Origin: Mesorhizobium erdmanii USDA 3471
GTDB taxonomy: Bacteria; Pseudomonadota; Alphaproteobacteria; Rhizobiales; Rhizobiaceae
DNA: 64,000 nucleotides
NCBI RefSeq assembly: GCF_000472705.1
Contig: NZ_AXAE01000030.1
Location: 1 to 64,000 of the forward strand
Reading direction: 5' to 3'
Shown one piece after another: positions 44,827-55,609 of this stretch; the first letter of the stretch is position 1; every line of letters starts with the position of its first letter. The position numbers were made by a program, and so were the translations under genes. The notes under the pieces were generated by a model. That model saw nothing but the letters and a program-made list of their open reading frames with translations, made no database searches and had not been told where the DNA came from.

Positions 44827-45726
44827 ATGGCCGAAGTGATTGACGGAAAGAGCGTTGCCGAGGATGTGGTGCGGACGGTCAAGGCGCTGACATCAGAGCT
44901 GGTCGCCACCGGCAAGGCGAAGCCCGGTCTGGCCGTGGTCATCGTCGGCGAGGATCCGGCGAGCCAGGTCTACGTCGCTTCCAAGTCGCGTACCGCCAAG
45001 GAATGCGGCTTTCATTCCCTTCAGCACACGCTGCCGGCCGAGACCTCCGAGGAGGCGCTGCTCAAGATCATCGGCGACCTCAACGCCGATCCGGCCATCA
45101 ACGGCATTCTGGTGCAGTTGCCGCTTCCCGCCCATATCGATGCCGGTAAGATCATCCAGACGATCGCGCCCGAGAAGGATGTCGACGGCTTCCATTTCAT
45201 CAATGTCGGCAAGCTCGGCACAGGCGAGCTGGAGACGGCGTTCGTTCCCTGCACCCCCGCCGGCTCGATGCTGCTGATCGAGCGCGTGCGCGGCAAGGAC
45301 CTGTCCGGCCTCAATGCCGTCGTCGTCGGCCGGTCCAACATCGTCGGCAAGCCGATGGCCAACCTGCTGCTTGCCGCCAACTGCACCGTCACCATCGCCC
45401 ACAGCCGCACCAAGGATCTGCCGGCGCTTGCCCGCACCGCCGACATCCTTGTCGCCGCCGTCGGCCGGCCGGAAATGATCAAAGGCGATTGGGTAAAGCC
45501 CGGCGCCACCGTCATCGATGTCGGCATCAACCGCATTCCCGCACCCGAGAAGAGCGAGGGCAAGTCGCGCCTCGTCGGTGACGTCGCCTATGCCGAGGCG
45601 GCCAGGCAAGCCGGCGCCATCACGCCGGTGCCCGGCGGTGTCGGGCCGATGACCATTGCCATGCTGATGGCCAATACGTTAGCTTCCGCCTACCTAGCGG
45701 CCGGATTGAAGCGGCCCTCCTTCTGA
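44827..45726 (+). CDS. folD: Methylenetetrahydrofolate dehydrogenase / cyclohydrolase
   Basis: 299 residues, normal for FolD. Catalytic Lys in SQVYVASKSRTAKECGF, substrate loop GILVQLPLPAHID, DVDGFHFINVGKL, PCTPAGSMLL, NADP-binding VVVGRSNIVGKPMANLLL, and the C-terminal PVPGGVGPMTIAMLMANTL. It is a bifunctional cytosolic enzyme of one-carbon metabolism. ATG 44827 follows a GAGGATGG site. The GlxA-type regulator gene starts seven bases downstream. Confidence 0.95.
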   Translation: MAEVIDGKSVAEDVVRTVKALTSELVATGKAKPGLAVVIVGEDPASQVYVASKSRTAKECGFHSLQHTLPAETSEEALLKIIGDLNADPAINGILVQLPLPAHIDAGKIIQTIAPEKDVDGFHFINVGKLGTGELETAFVPCTPAGSMLLIERVRGKDLSGLNAVVVGRSNIVGKPMANLLLAANCTVTIAHSRTKDLPALARTADILVAAVGRPEMIKGDWVKPGATVIDVGINRIPAPEKSEGKSRLVGDVAYAEAARQAGAITPVPGGVGPMTIAMLMANTLASAYLAAGLKRPSF

Positions 45727-45733
45727 GCCCGGG

Positions 45734-46753
45734 TTGACCCTGAAAGCGCCAGTTTTGCCGAACCCCACCATTTCCCCGGAACGGCCGGTCACGAATGATC
45801 CCGTTCAAGGTGGCCGGCAGTTCGCCTTCCTGCTGGTCGACAAGTTTTCCATGTTCTCGCTGGCCGCGGCGATCGACACGTTCCGTTCGGCCAACCGTCT
45901 GCTCGGCCGCGATTTCTATGGCTGGACCACGGTGTCGGCCGACGGCGACCCGGTCATGGCGTCCAATGGCCTGCCGCTCAAGATCGATTACAGCGTCGCC
46001 GACATGCCGCCCGTCGACATCCTTTTCGTCTCGGTCGGCTTGACGACGGAATTTCCCGGCAAGAGCAAGGTTCTGGCGGCCTTGCGCAGCTGGGGCCGGC
46101 GCGGCAACGCGCTCGGCGCGCTGTCGGTCGGGTCCTACCTGCTGGCCGAGGCCGGCCAGCTCGACGGTTACCGCTGCACCATCCATTGGGAAAACCGTGC
46201 CGGCTTCATGGAGCGCTTTCCCGACATCAACTGCACCGGCAATGTCTTCGAGATCGACCGCAAGCGCTACACCTGTGCTGGCGGCACCACCTCGATCGAT
46301 CTGATGCTGGAGATCGTGCGCGGTGATTTCGGCTCGAACCTCGCCAATGGCGTAGCCAACCAGTTCCAGCACGAGCGCATCCGCTCGGCCGGCGACCGCC
46401 AGCGCGTCGGGCCGGAACGCGACCTGACCGGCAAGTCGGAGAAGCTGAGGCGCATTGTCGAACTGATGGCCGACCATCTCGACGAGCCGCTCTCGGCGGT
46501 GCAGCTCGCCAAATCGGCCGGTCTTTCGGTGCGTCAGGTGGAGCGCCTGTTCCTGCGCCACCTCAATGTCACGCCCGGCCGCTATTACATGCGGTTGCGG
46601 CTGGAGCGGGCGCGCGAATTGCTGCGCCAGACCAACATGCCGATCCTCGACGTGGCGATAGCCACCGGTTTCACCTCGCATTCCTATTTCGCCCAGAGCT
46701 ACCGGCTGCAGTTTGGCCGTCCGCCTTCCGAAGAGCGTCGCACTACCTACTAA
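45734..46753 (+). CDS. GlxA-type AraC-family transcriptional regulator with DJ-1/PfpI domain
   Basis: 339 residues if started at TTG 45734; no ATG precedes the conserved part, and TTG 45755 is the other choice. A DJ-1/PfpI-like sensor domain (about 28-195, FAFLLVDKFSMFSLAAAID, GALSVGSYLLAEAGQL) precedes two AraC helix-turn-helix motifs (QLAKSAGLSVRQVERLF and ILDVAIATGFTSHSYFAQSY). Members control genes for glycine betaine, carnitine or amine metabolism in related bacteria. It is possibly co-transcribed with folD from spacing. Confidence 0.88.
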   Translation: MTLKAPVLPNPTISPERPVTNDPVQGGRQFAFLLVDKFSMFSLAAAIDTFRSANRLLGRDFYGWTTVSADGDPVMASNGLPLKIDYSVADMPPVDILFVSVGLTTEFPGKSKVLAALRSWGRRGNALGALSVGSYLLAEAGQLDGYRCTIHWENRAGFMERFPDINCTGNVFEIDRKRYTCAGGTTSIDLMLEIVRGDFGSNLANGVANQFQHERIRSAGDRQRVGPERDLTGKSEKLRRIVELMADHLDEPLSAVQLAKSAGLSVRQVERLFLRHLNVTPGRYYMRLRLERARELLRQTNMPILDVAIATGFTSHSYFAQSYRLQFGRPPSEERRTTY

Positions 46754-46822
46754 GCCGCCTGGAAGGCAATCCGCCCTCGCCACCTTTTCGCCGGGTTGAA
46801 AACCGCGTACCTCGAAGAAGCG

Positions 46823-46954
46823 ATGCCGCGCAACGAGGACGATATCCCGGGCATCCGCATCGAGCCTCCGTTCAAGGGCCTGTGGTCCGATGCTCGATAT
46901 CAAGCCATTGTCGAGCACGAAGGCTTCAGGCCGGCTCCGCCAGTGCGCGCCTGA
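46823..46954 (+). pseudogene. Short open frame, possible C-terminal gene remnant
   Basis: 43 codons from ATG, in frame with a longer open stretch reaching back to the stop of the regulator gene at 46753. The peptide (PRNEDDIPGIRIEPPFKGLW, then SDARYQAIVEHEGF) looks like the end of a larger globular protein, not a start. No ribosome site is clear. It could be a decayed tail of a lost gene or a small real protein. Confidence 0.3.
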
Positions 46955-47041
46955 GCGGCAAGGCCCCCGTCCGGCCTTGTGTCCAGGGGCGCGCTCAAAT
47001 AGCTTTGGGCCGCAGGCGGGGCGGCTACTCAGGAGATTTTG

Positions 47042-48706
47042 ATGGTGGGATTGTCACGGAGCATCGCTGCGGCGATCCTCCTTTTGTCGATGACGACGTT
47101 CGGCTTTGCCGCAAACAGGGTCATCATCATTCTCGATGCTTCCGGCTCGATGTGGGCGCAGATCGACGGCAAGCCCAAGCTCGAAATCGCCAGGGAATCA
47201 CTGAGGACAGTGCTTCAATCGGTTCCAGCCGACGACGAGATCGGCTTCATGGCCTACGGCCATCGCCAAAAGGGAAGTTGCGACGACATCCAGCTGATCG
47301 TTCCACCCCAGGCGGGCTCGGCGAGTGCCATCACGGACGCAGCCGACAGTCTGAAGTTCCTCGGCAAGACGCCGCTGACGGCAGCCGTCAAGCAGGCCGC
47401 GGAGGCGCTAAGATACACCGAGGACAAGGCAACCGTCGTCCTCATCACCGATGGCCTTGAAACCTGCGGCGGCGATCCCTGTGCGCTGGGCAAGGAACTC
47501 AAGGCATCCGGCGTCGACTTCACCGCCGACGTGGTCGGCTTCGGCCTGACCGCCGACGAGGGCAAACAGATCGCCTGCCTGGCCGAAAACACCGGTGGCA
47601 AGTACATCCAGGCATCGGACGAGAAGGCGCTGCAGGAAGCGCTGGTCGAAACCGTCGCCGCACCGGCGCCGGCACCCGCGCCTGAACCGGCTCCTGCTCC
47701 CGCTCCTGCCCCCGAGCCCGCCAAGCCGGAATTCAATTTCATGCCTACGGCGGTGCTTGCCGATGGCGGTGATCCGGTCACCGACGGCAATGCCTGGGAA
47801 GTCTACAAGGCAAAATCCGACGGCACGCGTGGCGACAACGTCACCACCGAATATGGCGCCTACAAAGCCAATCTGGAACCGGGCGATTACGTCATCGTCG
47901 CGCGCGACGGCGAGGCCAAGGTGGAGCAGAAGGTCAAGATCGAGGCAGGCCAGGTCGCCAAGCCGCTCTTCACCTTGAATGCCGGCACGCTCATCATTCA
48001 TCCGCGACCAAGCGCGGGGGCGGATGTTGTCGATGGCGCGGCCGTCGTGATCGACTACCCAGGTGCCGATAATCCCGCGACCTACTATGGGACCACCAAG
48101 ATCGTGTTGCCGGCCGGCGACGAGAAAGTGACGGTCACGATCGGCCAGGGCGTGGCTTGCGAGACCATACCGCTCGCTGCCGGCAAGACAGTCGAAAAGG
48201 ACATCATCGCCGGCGTCGGACATGTCGTTGCCAACGCCTATTATACAGCCGGCGGCGACAAGGCCGACGGTTCGGGCATTGGCTTCAGGGTCGTGAAGGC
48301 GAAAATGAAGATCGACGGAACCCGGGACGAGGTGACCTATGCCTATGGTCCCGACAGTAAGTTCGATCTGCCCCCTGGTGACTATGTGTTGATTGCGACG
48401 GTCGATCTTGCCGTCGTCGAGCAGCCGTTCAACGTCAAGGTCGGCGAATTTCAGGATGTGAAGGTCGCCATGAATGCCGGCGTGCTGGCGATCACCGCGC
48501 CCGGAGCCTCGAAGATTGAGATTTTCGAAACCAAGAAGGACATCAACGGCAACCGCAAGTCGCTTGGCTACGCATACGACCAGAAGTATCAGGCGGCGAT
48601 ACCAGCGGGTGACTACGCCGTCGTCTCGGAGAAATCGGACAACAGCTCGAAGGAAGGCACTGTGACGGTCAAGGCCGGCGAGCGGGCTGAACTGACGGTG
48701 CAATAG
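47042..48706 (+). CDS. Secreted von Willebrand factor A protein with repeated beta domains
   Basis: 554 residues from ATG 47042 (TTG 47039 possible; CAGGAGA upstream). A signal peptide (about 1-24) is followed by a VWA domain (about 26-200) with the MIDAS motif DASGSM and later Thr/Asp ligands (GKTPLTAAV, VLITDGLETCGGD). A Pro/Ala linker (about 210-230) leads to at least three similar modules of roughly 80 residues; each has a PGDYV-type turn (LEPGDYVIVARDG, LPPGDYVLIATVD, IPAGDYAVVSEKS). The protein is likely periplasmic and binds a ligand through a divalent cation. It ends at a strong terminator. Confidence 0.82.
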   Translation: MVGLSRSIAAAILLLSMTTFGFAANRVIIILDASGSMWAQIDGKPKLEIARESLRTVLQSVPADDEIGFMAYGHRQKGSCDDIQLIVPPQAGSASAITDAADSLKFLGKTPLTAAVKQAAEALRYTEDKATVVLITDGLETCGGDPCALGKELKASGVDFTADVVGFGLTADEGKQIACLAENTGGKYIQASDEKALQEALVETVAAPAPAPAPEPAPAPAPAPEPAKPEFNFMPTAVLADGGDPVTDGNAWEVYKAKSDGTRGDNVTTEYGAYKANLEPGDYVIVARDGEAKVEQKVKIEAGQVAKPLFTLNAGTLIIHPRPSAGADVVDGAAVVIDYPGADNPATYYGTTKIVLPAGDEKVTVTIGQGVACETIPLAAGKTVEKDIIAGVGHVVANAYYTAGGDKADGSGIGFRVVKAKMKIDGTRDEVTYAYGPDSKFDLPPGDYVLIATVDLAVVEQPFNVKVGEFQDVKVAMNAGVLAITAPGASKIEIFETKKDINGNRKSLGYAYDQKYQAAIPAGDYAVVSEKSDNSSKEGTVTVKAGERAELTVQ

Positions 48707-48723
48707 GATCGCGTGGATAACGT

Positions 48724-48752
48724 AAAAGGGCGGCCCCGAGCCGCCCTTTTTT
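48724..48752. terminator. Bidirectional intrinsic terminator between convergent genes
   Basis: AAAA, GGGCGGC, loop CCCGA, GCCGCCC, then TTTTTT. The 7-bp GC stem has a T run on both strands, so it can serve both the VWA gene (plus) and edd (minus). Confidence 0.93.
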
Positions 48753-48771
48753 ATGAATGAGACGGATCACG

Positions 48772-50595
<1,824 letters not shown>

Positions 50596-50665
50596 GGCGG
50601 TCGGTCCTTTCAGGCGAGGTCCCGGAAACATCCTCCCGCCGTTGCCGGGACCACTAAACGAAAAA

Positions 50666-51382
50666 TCAGGGCGCCCAGAAAACCTCTACGGGCCTGGGCG
50701 CGGCGTCGAGCACGGCGCGGATCGGCTTTCGCGGCCCGGGCGCGACCGCGCCGTCGAAGGCGGTGCGCTTGTCCTCACCCTCTATGTGTAGTGCGATGAA
50801 GCCGGCCTCGATGATCCGCGCCAGCGTCAAGGTCAGCCGTGGTTCGCCCGCGCTGGCCGCATGAACCGGCAGGATGATCCTGTCCGACGCCGGATCGAGC
50901 AGCTTTGCCAGATCGTCGGCATCGGGAAAGAAGGAGGCGGTGTGGCCGTCCGGCCCCATGCCGAGCACAACGACATCGAGCGGCCAGGGCAGGGACCGCA
51001 GTGCCGCGTCGTCGGATGCCGCCGCGTCCTCGATGCCGGATGCCTCATGGTAGAGGGGCACGAAGCGCGCCGCCTTGGCGGCGTTCTGCAACAGATTGGC
51101 AGCCACCAGCCCGGCATTGGAGCGCGGCGAGGAGGCCGGAACGAAACGCTCGTCGACCAGCGTCACGATCACCTTGTCCCAGGCGATCGGCAGCGTTGAG
51201 AGGGTGGCGAAGAACTTTGCCGGTGTCGTGCCGCCGGAGACGGCCAGCACGGCCATTCCGCGTTCGGCGACAGCCCTGGTCAGGTGGTCGGCGACGCGGC
51301 CGGCCAGCGCCGCGGCCAGTTGCGGACGGTCTGGGAAAGCGTTCCAGTTGTAGCTGGCGCTGTTCAATTGCTCTCGTGCCAT
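50666..51382 (-). CDS. pgl: 6-phosphogluconolactonase
   Basis: 238 residues of the DevB/SOL family: LAVSGGTTPAKFFATL, VTLVDERFVPASSPRSN and VVLGMGPDGHTASFFPDA carry the active-site residues. It hydrolyses the lactone made by Zwf. Its start overlaps the zwf stop by 19 bp, and edd follows 70 bp later. Confidence 0.95.
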   Translation of the reverse strand: MAREQLNSASYNWNAFPDRPQLAAALAGRVADHLTRAVAERGMAVLAVSGGTTPAKFFATLSTLPIAWDKVIVTLVDERFVPASSPRSNAGLVAANLLQNAAKAARFVPLYHEASGIEDAAASDDAALRSLPWPLDVVVLGMGPDGHTASFFPDADDLAKLLDPASDRIILPVHAASAGEPRLTLTLARIIEAGFIALHIEGEDKRTAFDGAVAPGPRKPIRAVLDAAPRPVEVFWAP

Positions 51383-52833
51383 GTCCGCCCGTCACGTTCG
51401 ATCAGCGCTATCGAGGCCGACGGGCCCCATGTGCCTGCCGTATATCCCTGCGCTTCCTGCTTGGCGCCTTCCCAGGCATTCTGGATCGGGTCGATCCATT
51501 TCCAGGCCGCCTCAACTTCGTCGCGGCGCATGAACAGCGTCTGGTTGCCGCGGATTACATCCATGATCAGCCGTTCATAAGCGTCGGGGGCGCGGCCGTC
51601 GAAGGATTGCGCGAAGCTCATGTCGAGCGAGATCTGGCGCAGCCGCATGCCGCCCGGGCCCGGATCCTTGATCATGATGAACTGCTTGACGCCTTCGTCG
51701 GGCTGTAGCCGGATGACCAGCTGGTTGGCGAAGATCGGCCCGGCGCTGTCACCGAAGATCGAATGCGGGATCGGCTTGAACTCGATGACGATTTCCGAAA
51801 CCCGGGTCGCAAGCCGCTTGCCGGTCCTGAGATAGAACGGCACGCCCGCCCACCGCCAGGTGCCGATCTCGGCCTTGATGGCGACGAAGGTCTCGGTGTT
51901 GCTGTCCTTGCCGAGCTCCTCGACATAGCCCTTCACCGGGCCGCCGGCGGACGCGCCGGCGCGATACTGGCCGCGCACCGTGTGCTTCGGCGCCTCGTTG
52001 CCGTTGATGCGCTTCAGGGCCCTGAGCACCTTCAGCTTCTCGTCGCGCACCGCGTCGGCGTCCATCGACGACGGCGCCTCCATGGCGACCAGGCAGAGCA
52101 ATTGCAGCATGTGGTTCTGCACCATGTCGCGCAGTGCGCCGGCCTTGTCGTAATAGGTGACACGGTCTTCCAGGCCGACGGTCTCGGCGACCGTGATCTG
52201 CACGTGGTCGATATGGGCGGAATTCCACAGCGGCTCGTAAAGTGCATTGGCAAAGCGCAGCGCCATCAGGTTCTGCACCGTCTCCTTGCCGAGATAGTGG
52301 TCGATGCGGAAAATCTGGCTTTCATGGAAGTCGTCGCCGACCAGGTCGTTGAGCGCCTGCGCCGAGGCAAGGTCGCGGCCTATCGGCTTCTCCAGCACGA
52401 TACGCGAGTTCGGCGTGATCAGATTGTGCTCTTTGAGCTTGTGCGAGATATCACCGAACAGCGCCGGCGCGACGGCCAGATAGAAGGCGCGGATGCTTTC
52501 ACTCTCGCCGATCGCCTTTTTCAGCTTGTCGAAGCCGGCACCGGTTGTCGCGTCGGCCGAGATATAGGAAAGCCGCGCCAGGAAGGTCTTCAGTTCCTTG
52601 GCGTCGATGTCGGCCGGCTTGACGTGGTCGGAAATCGCCTGTTTGGCGAAGGCCTGGAATTCCTCGTCACTCATCTTCGAGCGCGACGTACCGATGATGC
52701 GCGTCGGCTCGGAGAATTGGTGGTCGCGCTGGCGATGGTACAGCGACGGCAGAAGCTTGCGTTCCGACAGGTCGCCGGTGCCGCCGAAAATGATGAAGTC
52801 GAAAGGATCGACGGGGATGATCTGGCTGGTCAT
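51364..52833 (-). CDS. zwf: Glucose-6-phosphate 1-dehydrogenase
   Basis: 489 residues. NADP-binding FGGTGDLSERKLLPSLYHR, the substrate motif RIDHYLGKETVQNLMALRFA, and DMVQNHMLQLLCLVAME are all intact. It makes 6-phosphogluconolactone from glucose-6-phosphate. First gene of the operon. The 290-bp gap upstream has an AT-rich stretch (52862-52902, containing AATCGATTTAAATTTT) likely to hold the promoter. Confidence 0.96.
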   Translation of the reverse strand: MTSQIIPVDPFDFIIFGGTGDLSERKLLPSLYHRQRDHQFSEPTRIIGTSRSKMSDEEFQAFAKQAISDHVKPADIDAKELKTFLARLSYISADATTGAGFDKLKKAIGESESIRAFYLAVAPALFGDISHKLKEHNLITPNSRIVLEKPIGRDLASAQALNDLVGDDFHESQIFRIDHYLGKETVQNLMALRFANALYEPLWNSAHIDHVQITVAETVGLEDRVTYYDKAGALRDMVQNHMLQLLCLVAMEAPSSMDADAVRDEKLKVLRALKRINGNEAPKHTVRGQYRAGASAGGPVKGYVEELGKDSNTETFVAIKAEIGTWRWAGVPFYLRTGKRLATRVSEIVIEFKPIPHSIFGDSAGPIFANQLVIRLQPDEGVKQFIMIKDPGPGGMRLRQISLDMSFAQSFDGRAPDAYERLIMDVIRGNQTLFMRRDEVEAAWKWIDPIQNAWEGAKQEAQGYTAGTWGPSASIALIERDGRTWHESN

Positions 52834-53124
52834 GGTCTATCCGCTCTGACGCCGGTCGCGAGTACGCGGCTGATATATTCTAATCGATTTAAATTTTCCA
52901 GTGCCATGGTGTCACATCGAGGACCAATCGCTGGATATTGATTGGGCCCACCTGTGCGCTTGACACTGGCGCCAGCCGGAGGCTTGTCGATGAACGGAGA
53001 CTCCGGAAGCTTTCGCAGTTGCAGCATAGAACGTGAATGTGACGAAAGCTAAGGGAGAAATGGCGCTGTCTGTCGCGACTGGGTCACGGCGGTCAGCCGA
53101 CCTCTTGGTTGCGGGAAGATATCG

Positions 53125-53886
53125 ATGAGCGGGAACAGCATGCGTCTGGAAAACAAGGTCGCCATTATCACCGGCGCGGCGTCGGGCTTTGGCGAAGGCA
53201 TGGCCAAGCGCTTCGCGCAAGAGGGAGCAAGGATAGTTGTCGCCGATCTCAACGCCAAGGGGGCGGAGCGCGTCGCCGGCGAGATCGGCGAGGCGGCGAT
53301 CTGGACCCAGACGGATGTTTCGCTGCGCTCCGAATTCGACGAGATGGTCTATGCCGCAAAAAGCGCATTCGGCCGTATCGACATCATGGTCAACAATGCC
53401 GGCTACACCCATCGCAACGGCGACATGCTCAAGGTCGACGAGGAGACGTTCGATCTGATCACCGCCGTCAACATGAAGGCCATCTATCATGCCGCGCTTG
53501 CCGTGGTGCCGATCATGGAGCGGCAAGGCGGTGGCGTTATCCTGACCACGGCCTCGACTGCCGGGCTTAGGCCGCGACCCGGCCTTACCTGGTACAATGC
53601 CTCGAAAGGCTGGGCGATCACCGCCACCAAATCGATGGCGGTAGAGCTTGCGCCGAAGAACATCCGCGTCAACTGCCTGTGCCCGGTGGCCGGAGAGACC
53701 GGCATGCTGGAGAAATTCATGGGCGCCGACACGCCCGAGATCCGCGAGGCATTCCGCGCCTCGATCCCGCTCGGGCGGCTGTCGACCCCGCTCGATATCG
53801 CCAATGCCGCGCTCTGGCTGGCATCGGATGAAGCCGCCTTCATCACCGGCGTGGCGCTGGAAGTCGATGGCGGGCGCTGCATCTGA
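53125..53886 (+). CDS. Short-chain dehydrogenase/reductase, FabG-like
   Basis: 253 residues. Cofactor motif VAIITGAASGFGEGMAKRF, NNAGYTHRN, the catalytic Ser in TTASTAG and Tyr-X-X-X-Lys in WYNASKGWAI, and the C-terminal FITGVALEVDGG. It is close to 3-oxoacyl-ACP reductases and polyol dehydrogenases, so the substrate is open. Two starts are possible: ATG 53125 (GGGAAG upstream) and ATG 53140 (GGGAA upstream). It is alone, divergent from zwf. Confidence 0.88.
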   Translation: MSGNSMRLENKVAIITGAASGFGEGMAKRFAQEGARIVVADLNAKGAERVAGEIGEAAIWTQTDVSLRSEFDEMVYAAKSAFGRIDIMVNNAGYTHRNGDMLKVDEETFDLITAVNMKAIYHAALAVVPIMERQGGGVILTTASTAGLRPRPGLTWYNASKGWAITATKSMAVELAPKNIRVNCLCPVAGETGMLEKFMGADTPEIREAFRASIPLGRLSTPLDIANAALWLASDEAAFITGVALEVDGGRCI

Positions 53887-53991
53887 GGCGAATTATCGGG
53901 CGCAATCGCCGACTTGACCGTGCGTCGGGCATCGACTTGACTTGAAGTTACGGGGCCTGAAGTTGTTTCGGGGGACGGGATCGTTGGCGCG

Positions 53992-55296
53992 ATGAAGTCG
54001 AAATTACGCAAAGGTTTCAAAGATCTGCGGTGGCGCGTCAGTGTCTACAGGGCGAAGCGCGCCCGCGCGAAAAGCAAGGCGACTTTCATCGGCGTCACCG
54101 GCAGCTCGGGAAAATCGACCGTCACTGCACTGCTTGGGCACATATTGGCTGCTCATCGACCAGTCTACACGCAGGTTCTGGCCAACACCCTCCATTCAGT
54201 CGTCAGCGCGCTGTACAGGCGCATGAAGCAAGTGGAACGGGCCGACTATGTCGTGATGGAAACCGGGGCGTACGGCGTCGACTCGATCCGGCCAATGGCG
54301 GAAATGCTGCAGCCGCATGTGGCCGTCGTCACCATGGTTCGTCTGGAGCACGTTGCCAGTTTCAGGACACTGGAAAACGTCGCCGCCGAAAAGCGTGCAT
54401 TGGTCGCGGCGTTGCGCCCGGGCGGCCTTGCAGTCCTTAATGCCGACGATCCCTATGTCGCTGACATGGCTGCCGGCGCCGGATGCCGCGTCGTCACCTT
54501 CGGCGCGGCACAGACGGCCGACTATCGTGTGACCGACATCCACGCCGCCTATCCGGACCGGCTGACCTTTTCGATCCATTGGCGAGGAGGGCTGCTGCAA
54601 ATCGAGACGTCTTTTCCCGCCGAATATTTCTGGCTACCGACCGTTGCCGCCGTCGCTACGGCGCTCGAACTCGGTGTTCCTTCGGACAAGGTTGTGGCCC
54701 AGGTGGCAACTTTCCAGCCGGTCGTGAACCGCTGTGCCATGCTGATCACCGAAGGCGGTCCACAATTCATCCTCGATGTCGCCAAGGCGCCCTGGCACTC
54801 GATTAATCTCGCCCTGGACATGATGGCCAAGGCCACTGCCATCCGCAAGCGCATCGTCATTGGCCAGATTTCAGACTACACCGGCTCGTCCAGGAAATAC
54901 GCTCACGCCTACCAAACCGCGCGGGAAATCGCCGATCAGGTGATCTATACCGGAGACAACGCACATCGCTCACGTGCCAGTCAGAGCGATCGCGACAGCG
55001 GCCAGTTTGTCGAGCTTCGGACGGTGAAGGAAGTCTCCGACCATATCAAACGGACGGCGGTGCCCGGCGAACTGATCCTCGTCAAAAGCTCATCCAACCT
55101 TCACCTGGAGCGCATCGCGCTCGCCTGGACGCATGACGTCAAATGCTGGATCCCTGTCTGCGGCAAGGCGGAGGGCTGCCAAACCTGTGGCATGTATGAA
55201 TTGCCCTACGAGCAGCATCGCGCCCACGTCATGCTCCGCAGGCGCACCAGAATGTGGCGCCAGTTCCGCGGCATGTTCGGAGGCAGGTCGTCATAA
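53992..55296 (+). CDS. Orphan Mur-ligase-like ATP-dependent ligase with C-terminal cysteine cluster
   Basis: 434 residues. The central Mur ligase P-loop is FIGVTGSSGKSTVTALLGH (about 33-51). Further family motifs are VVMETGAYGVDS, TMVRLEHVASF (normally N-H-DH in MurF-like enzymes) and LNADDPYVADMA. The last 60 residues have Cys in CWIPVCGKAEGCQTCGMY and a basic tail. The N-terminal UDP-binding domain of MurC-F is absent, since the P-loop starts near residue 33. It is not next to cell-division genes. Substrate unknown; cyanophycin- or peptide-type ligation is possible. Confidence 0.8.
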   Translation: MKSKLRKGFKDLRWRVSVYRAKRARAKSKATFIGVTGSSGKSTVTALLGHILAAHRPVYTQVLANTLHSVVSALYRRMKQVERADYVVMETGAYGVDSIRPMAEMLQPHVAVVTMVRLEHVASFRTLENVAAEKRALVAALRPGGLAVLNADDPYVADMAAGAGCRVVTFGAAQTADYRVTDIHAAYPDRLTFSIHWRGGLLQIETSFPAEYFWLPTVAAVATALELGVPSDKVVAQVATFQPVVNRCAMLITEGGPQFILDVAKAPWHSINLALDMMAKATAIRKRIVIGQISDYTGSSRKYAHAYQTAREIADQVIYTGDNAHRSRASQSDRDSGQFVELRTVKEVSDHIKRTAVPGELILVKSSSNLHLERIALAWTHDVKCWIPVCGKAEGCQTCGMYELPYEQHRAHVMLRRRTRMWRQFRGMFGGRSS

Positions 55297-55315
55297 GGCC
55301 GGGGCCGGCATCTAC

Positions 55316-55569
55316 AGCAATCCCAGGAAAAGTGTGTAACGGTTTTCCGTCCAGAATTGCGTAAAAAACAAAGAGTTAATGCATGTCGCCCAGAAGTGAC
55401 CTCGGTTCTGGGAGAACGACATGCATAAAAACAAGGACCTAAAGCGCGTCGCATGAATCCGTTTCGACGCGACGCGCTTTAGAGCGGTTCGGCGGTTCCA
55501 TCAAGCGCTGAACCGTTCTAATGCATGTCGCCCAGAAGTATGCAGCGGTTCTGGGACAACGACATGCAT
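55316..55569. repeat. Mosaic palindromic repeat, five modules (A-B-C-D-B)
   Basis: Module A is 55316-55378. Module B is 55379-55426 (outer arms ATGCATGTCG/CGACATGCAT, inner arms CCCAGAA/TTCTGGG). C is 55441-55480 (arms AAAGCGCGTCG/CGACGCGCTTT). D is 55481-55519 (AGAGCGGTTC/GAACCGTTCT). A second B is 55521-55569. Short ACAAAGAGTT- or AAAACAA-type linkers join them. A and D match the element at 35.1 kb, where they touch directly. The gap between the Mur-like gene and the SH3 gene is almost entirely this element. Confidence 0.9.
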
Positions 55570-55609
55570 CAAAACAAAGACTTTAAGCTGGTCCAAACGC
55601 GCCGTCACA

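Noticed and set aside
52862..52902. AT-rich AATCGATTTAAATTTT upstream of zwf as a HexR-type operator
   Set aside because: It lacks the usual TGTAATTAAATTACA-like symmetry and no hexR gene is adjacent; kept only as probable promoter sequence.
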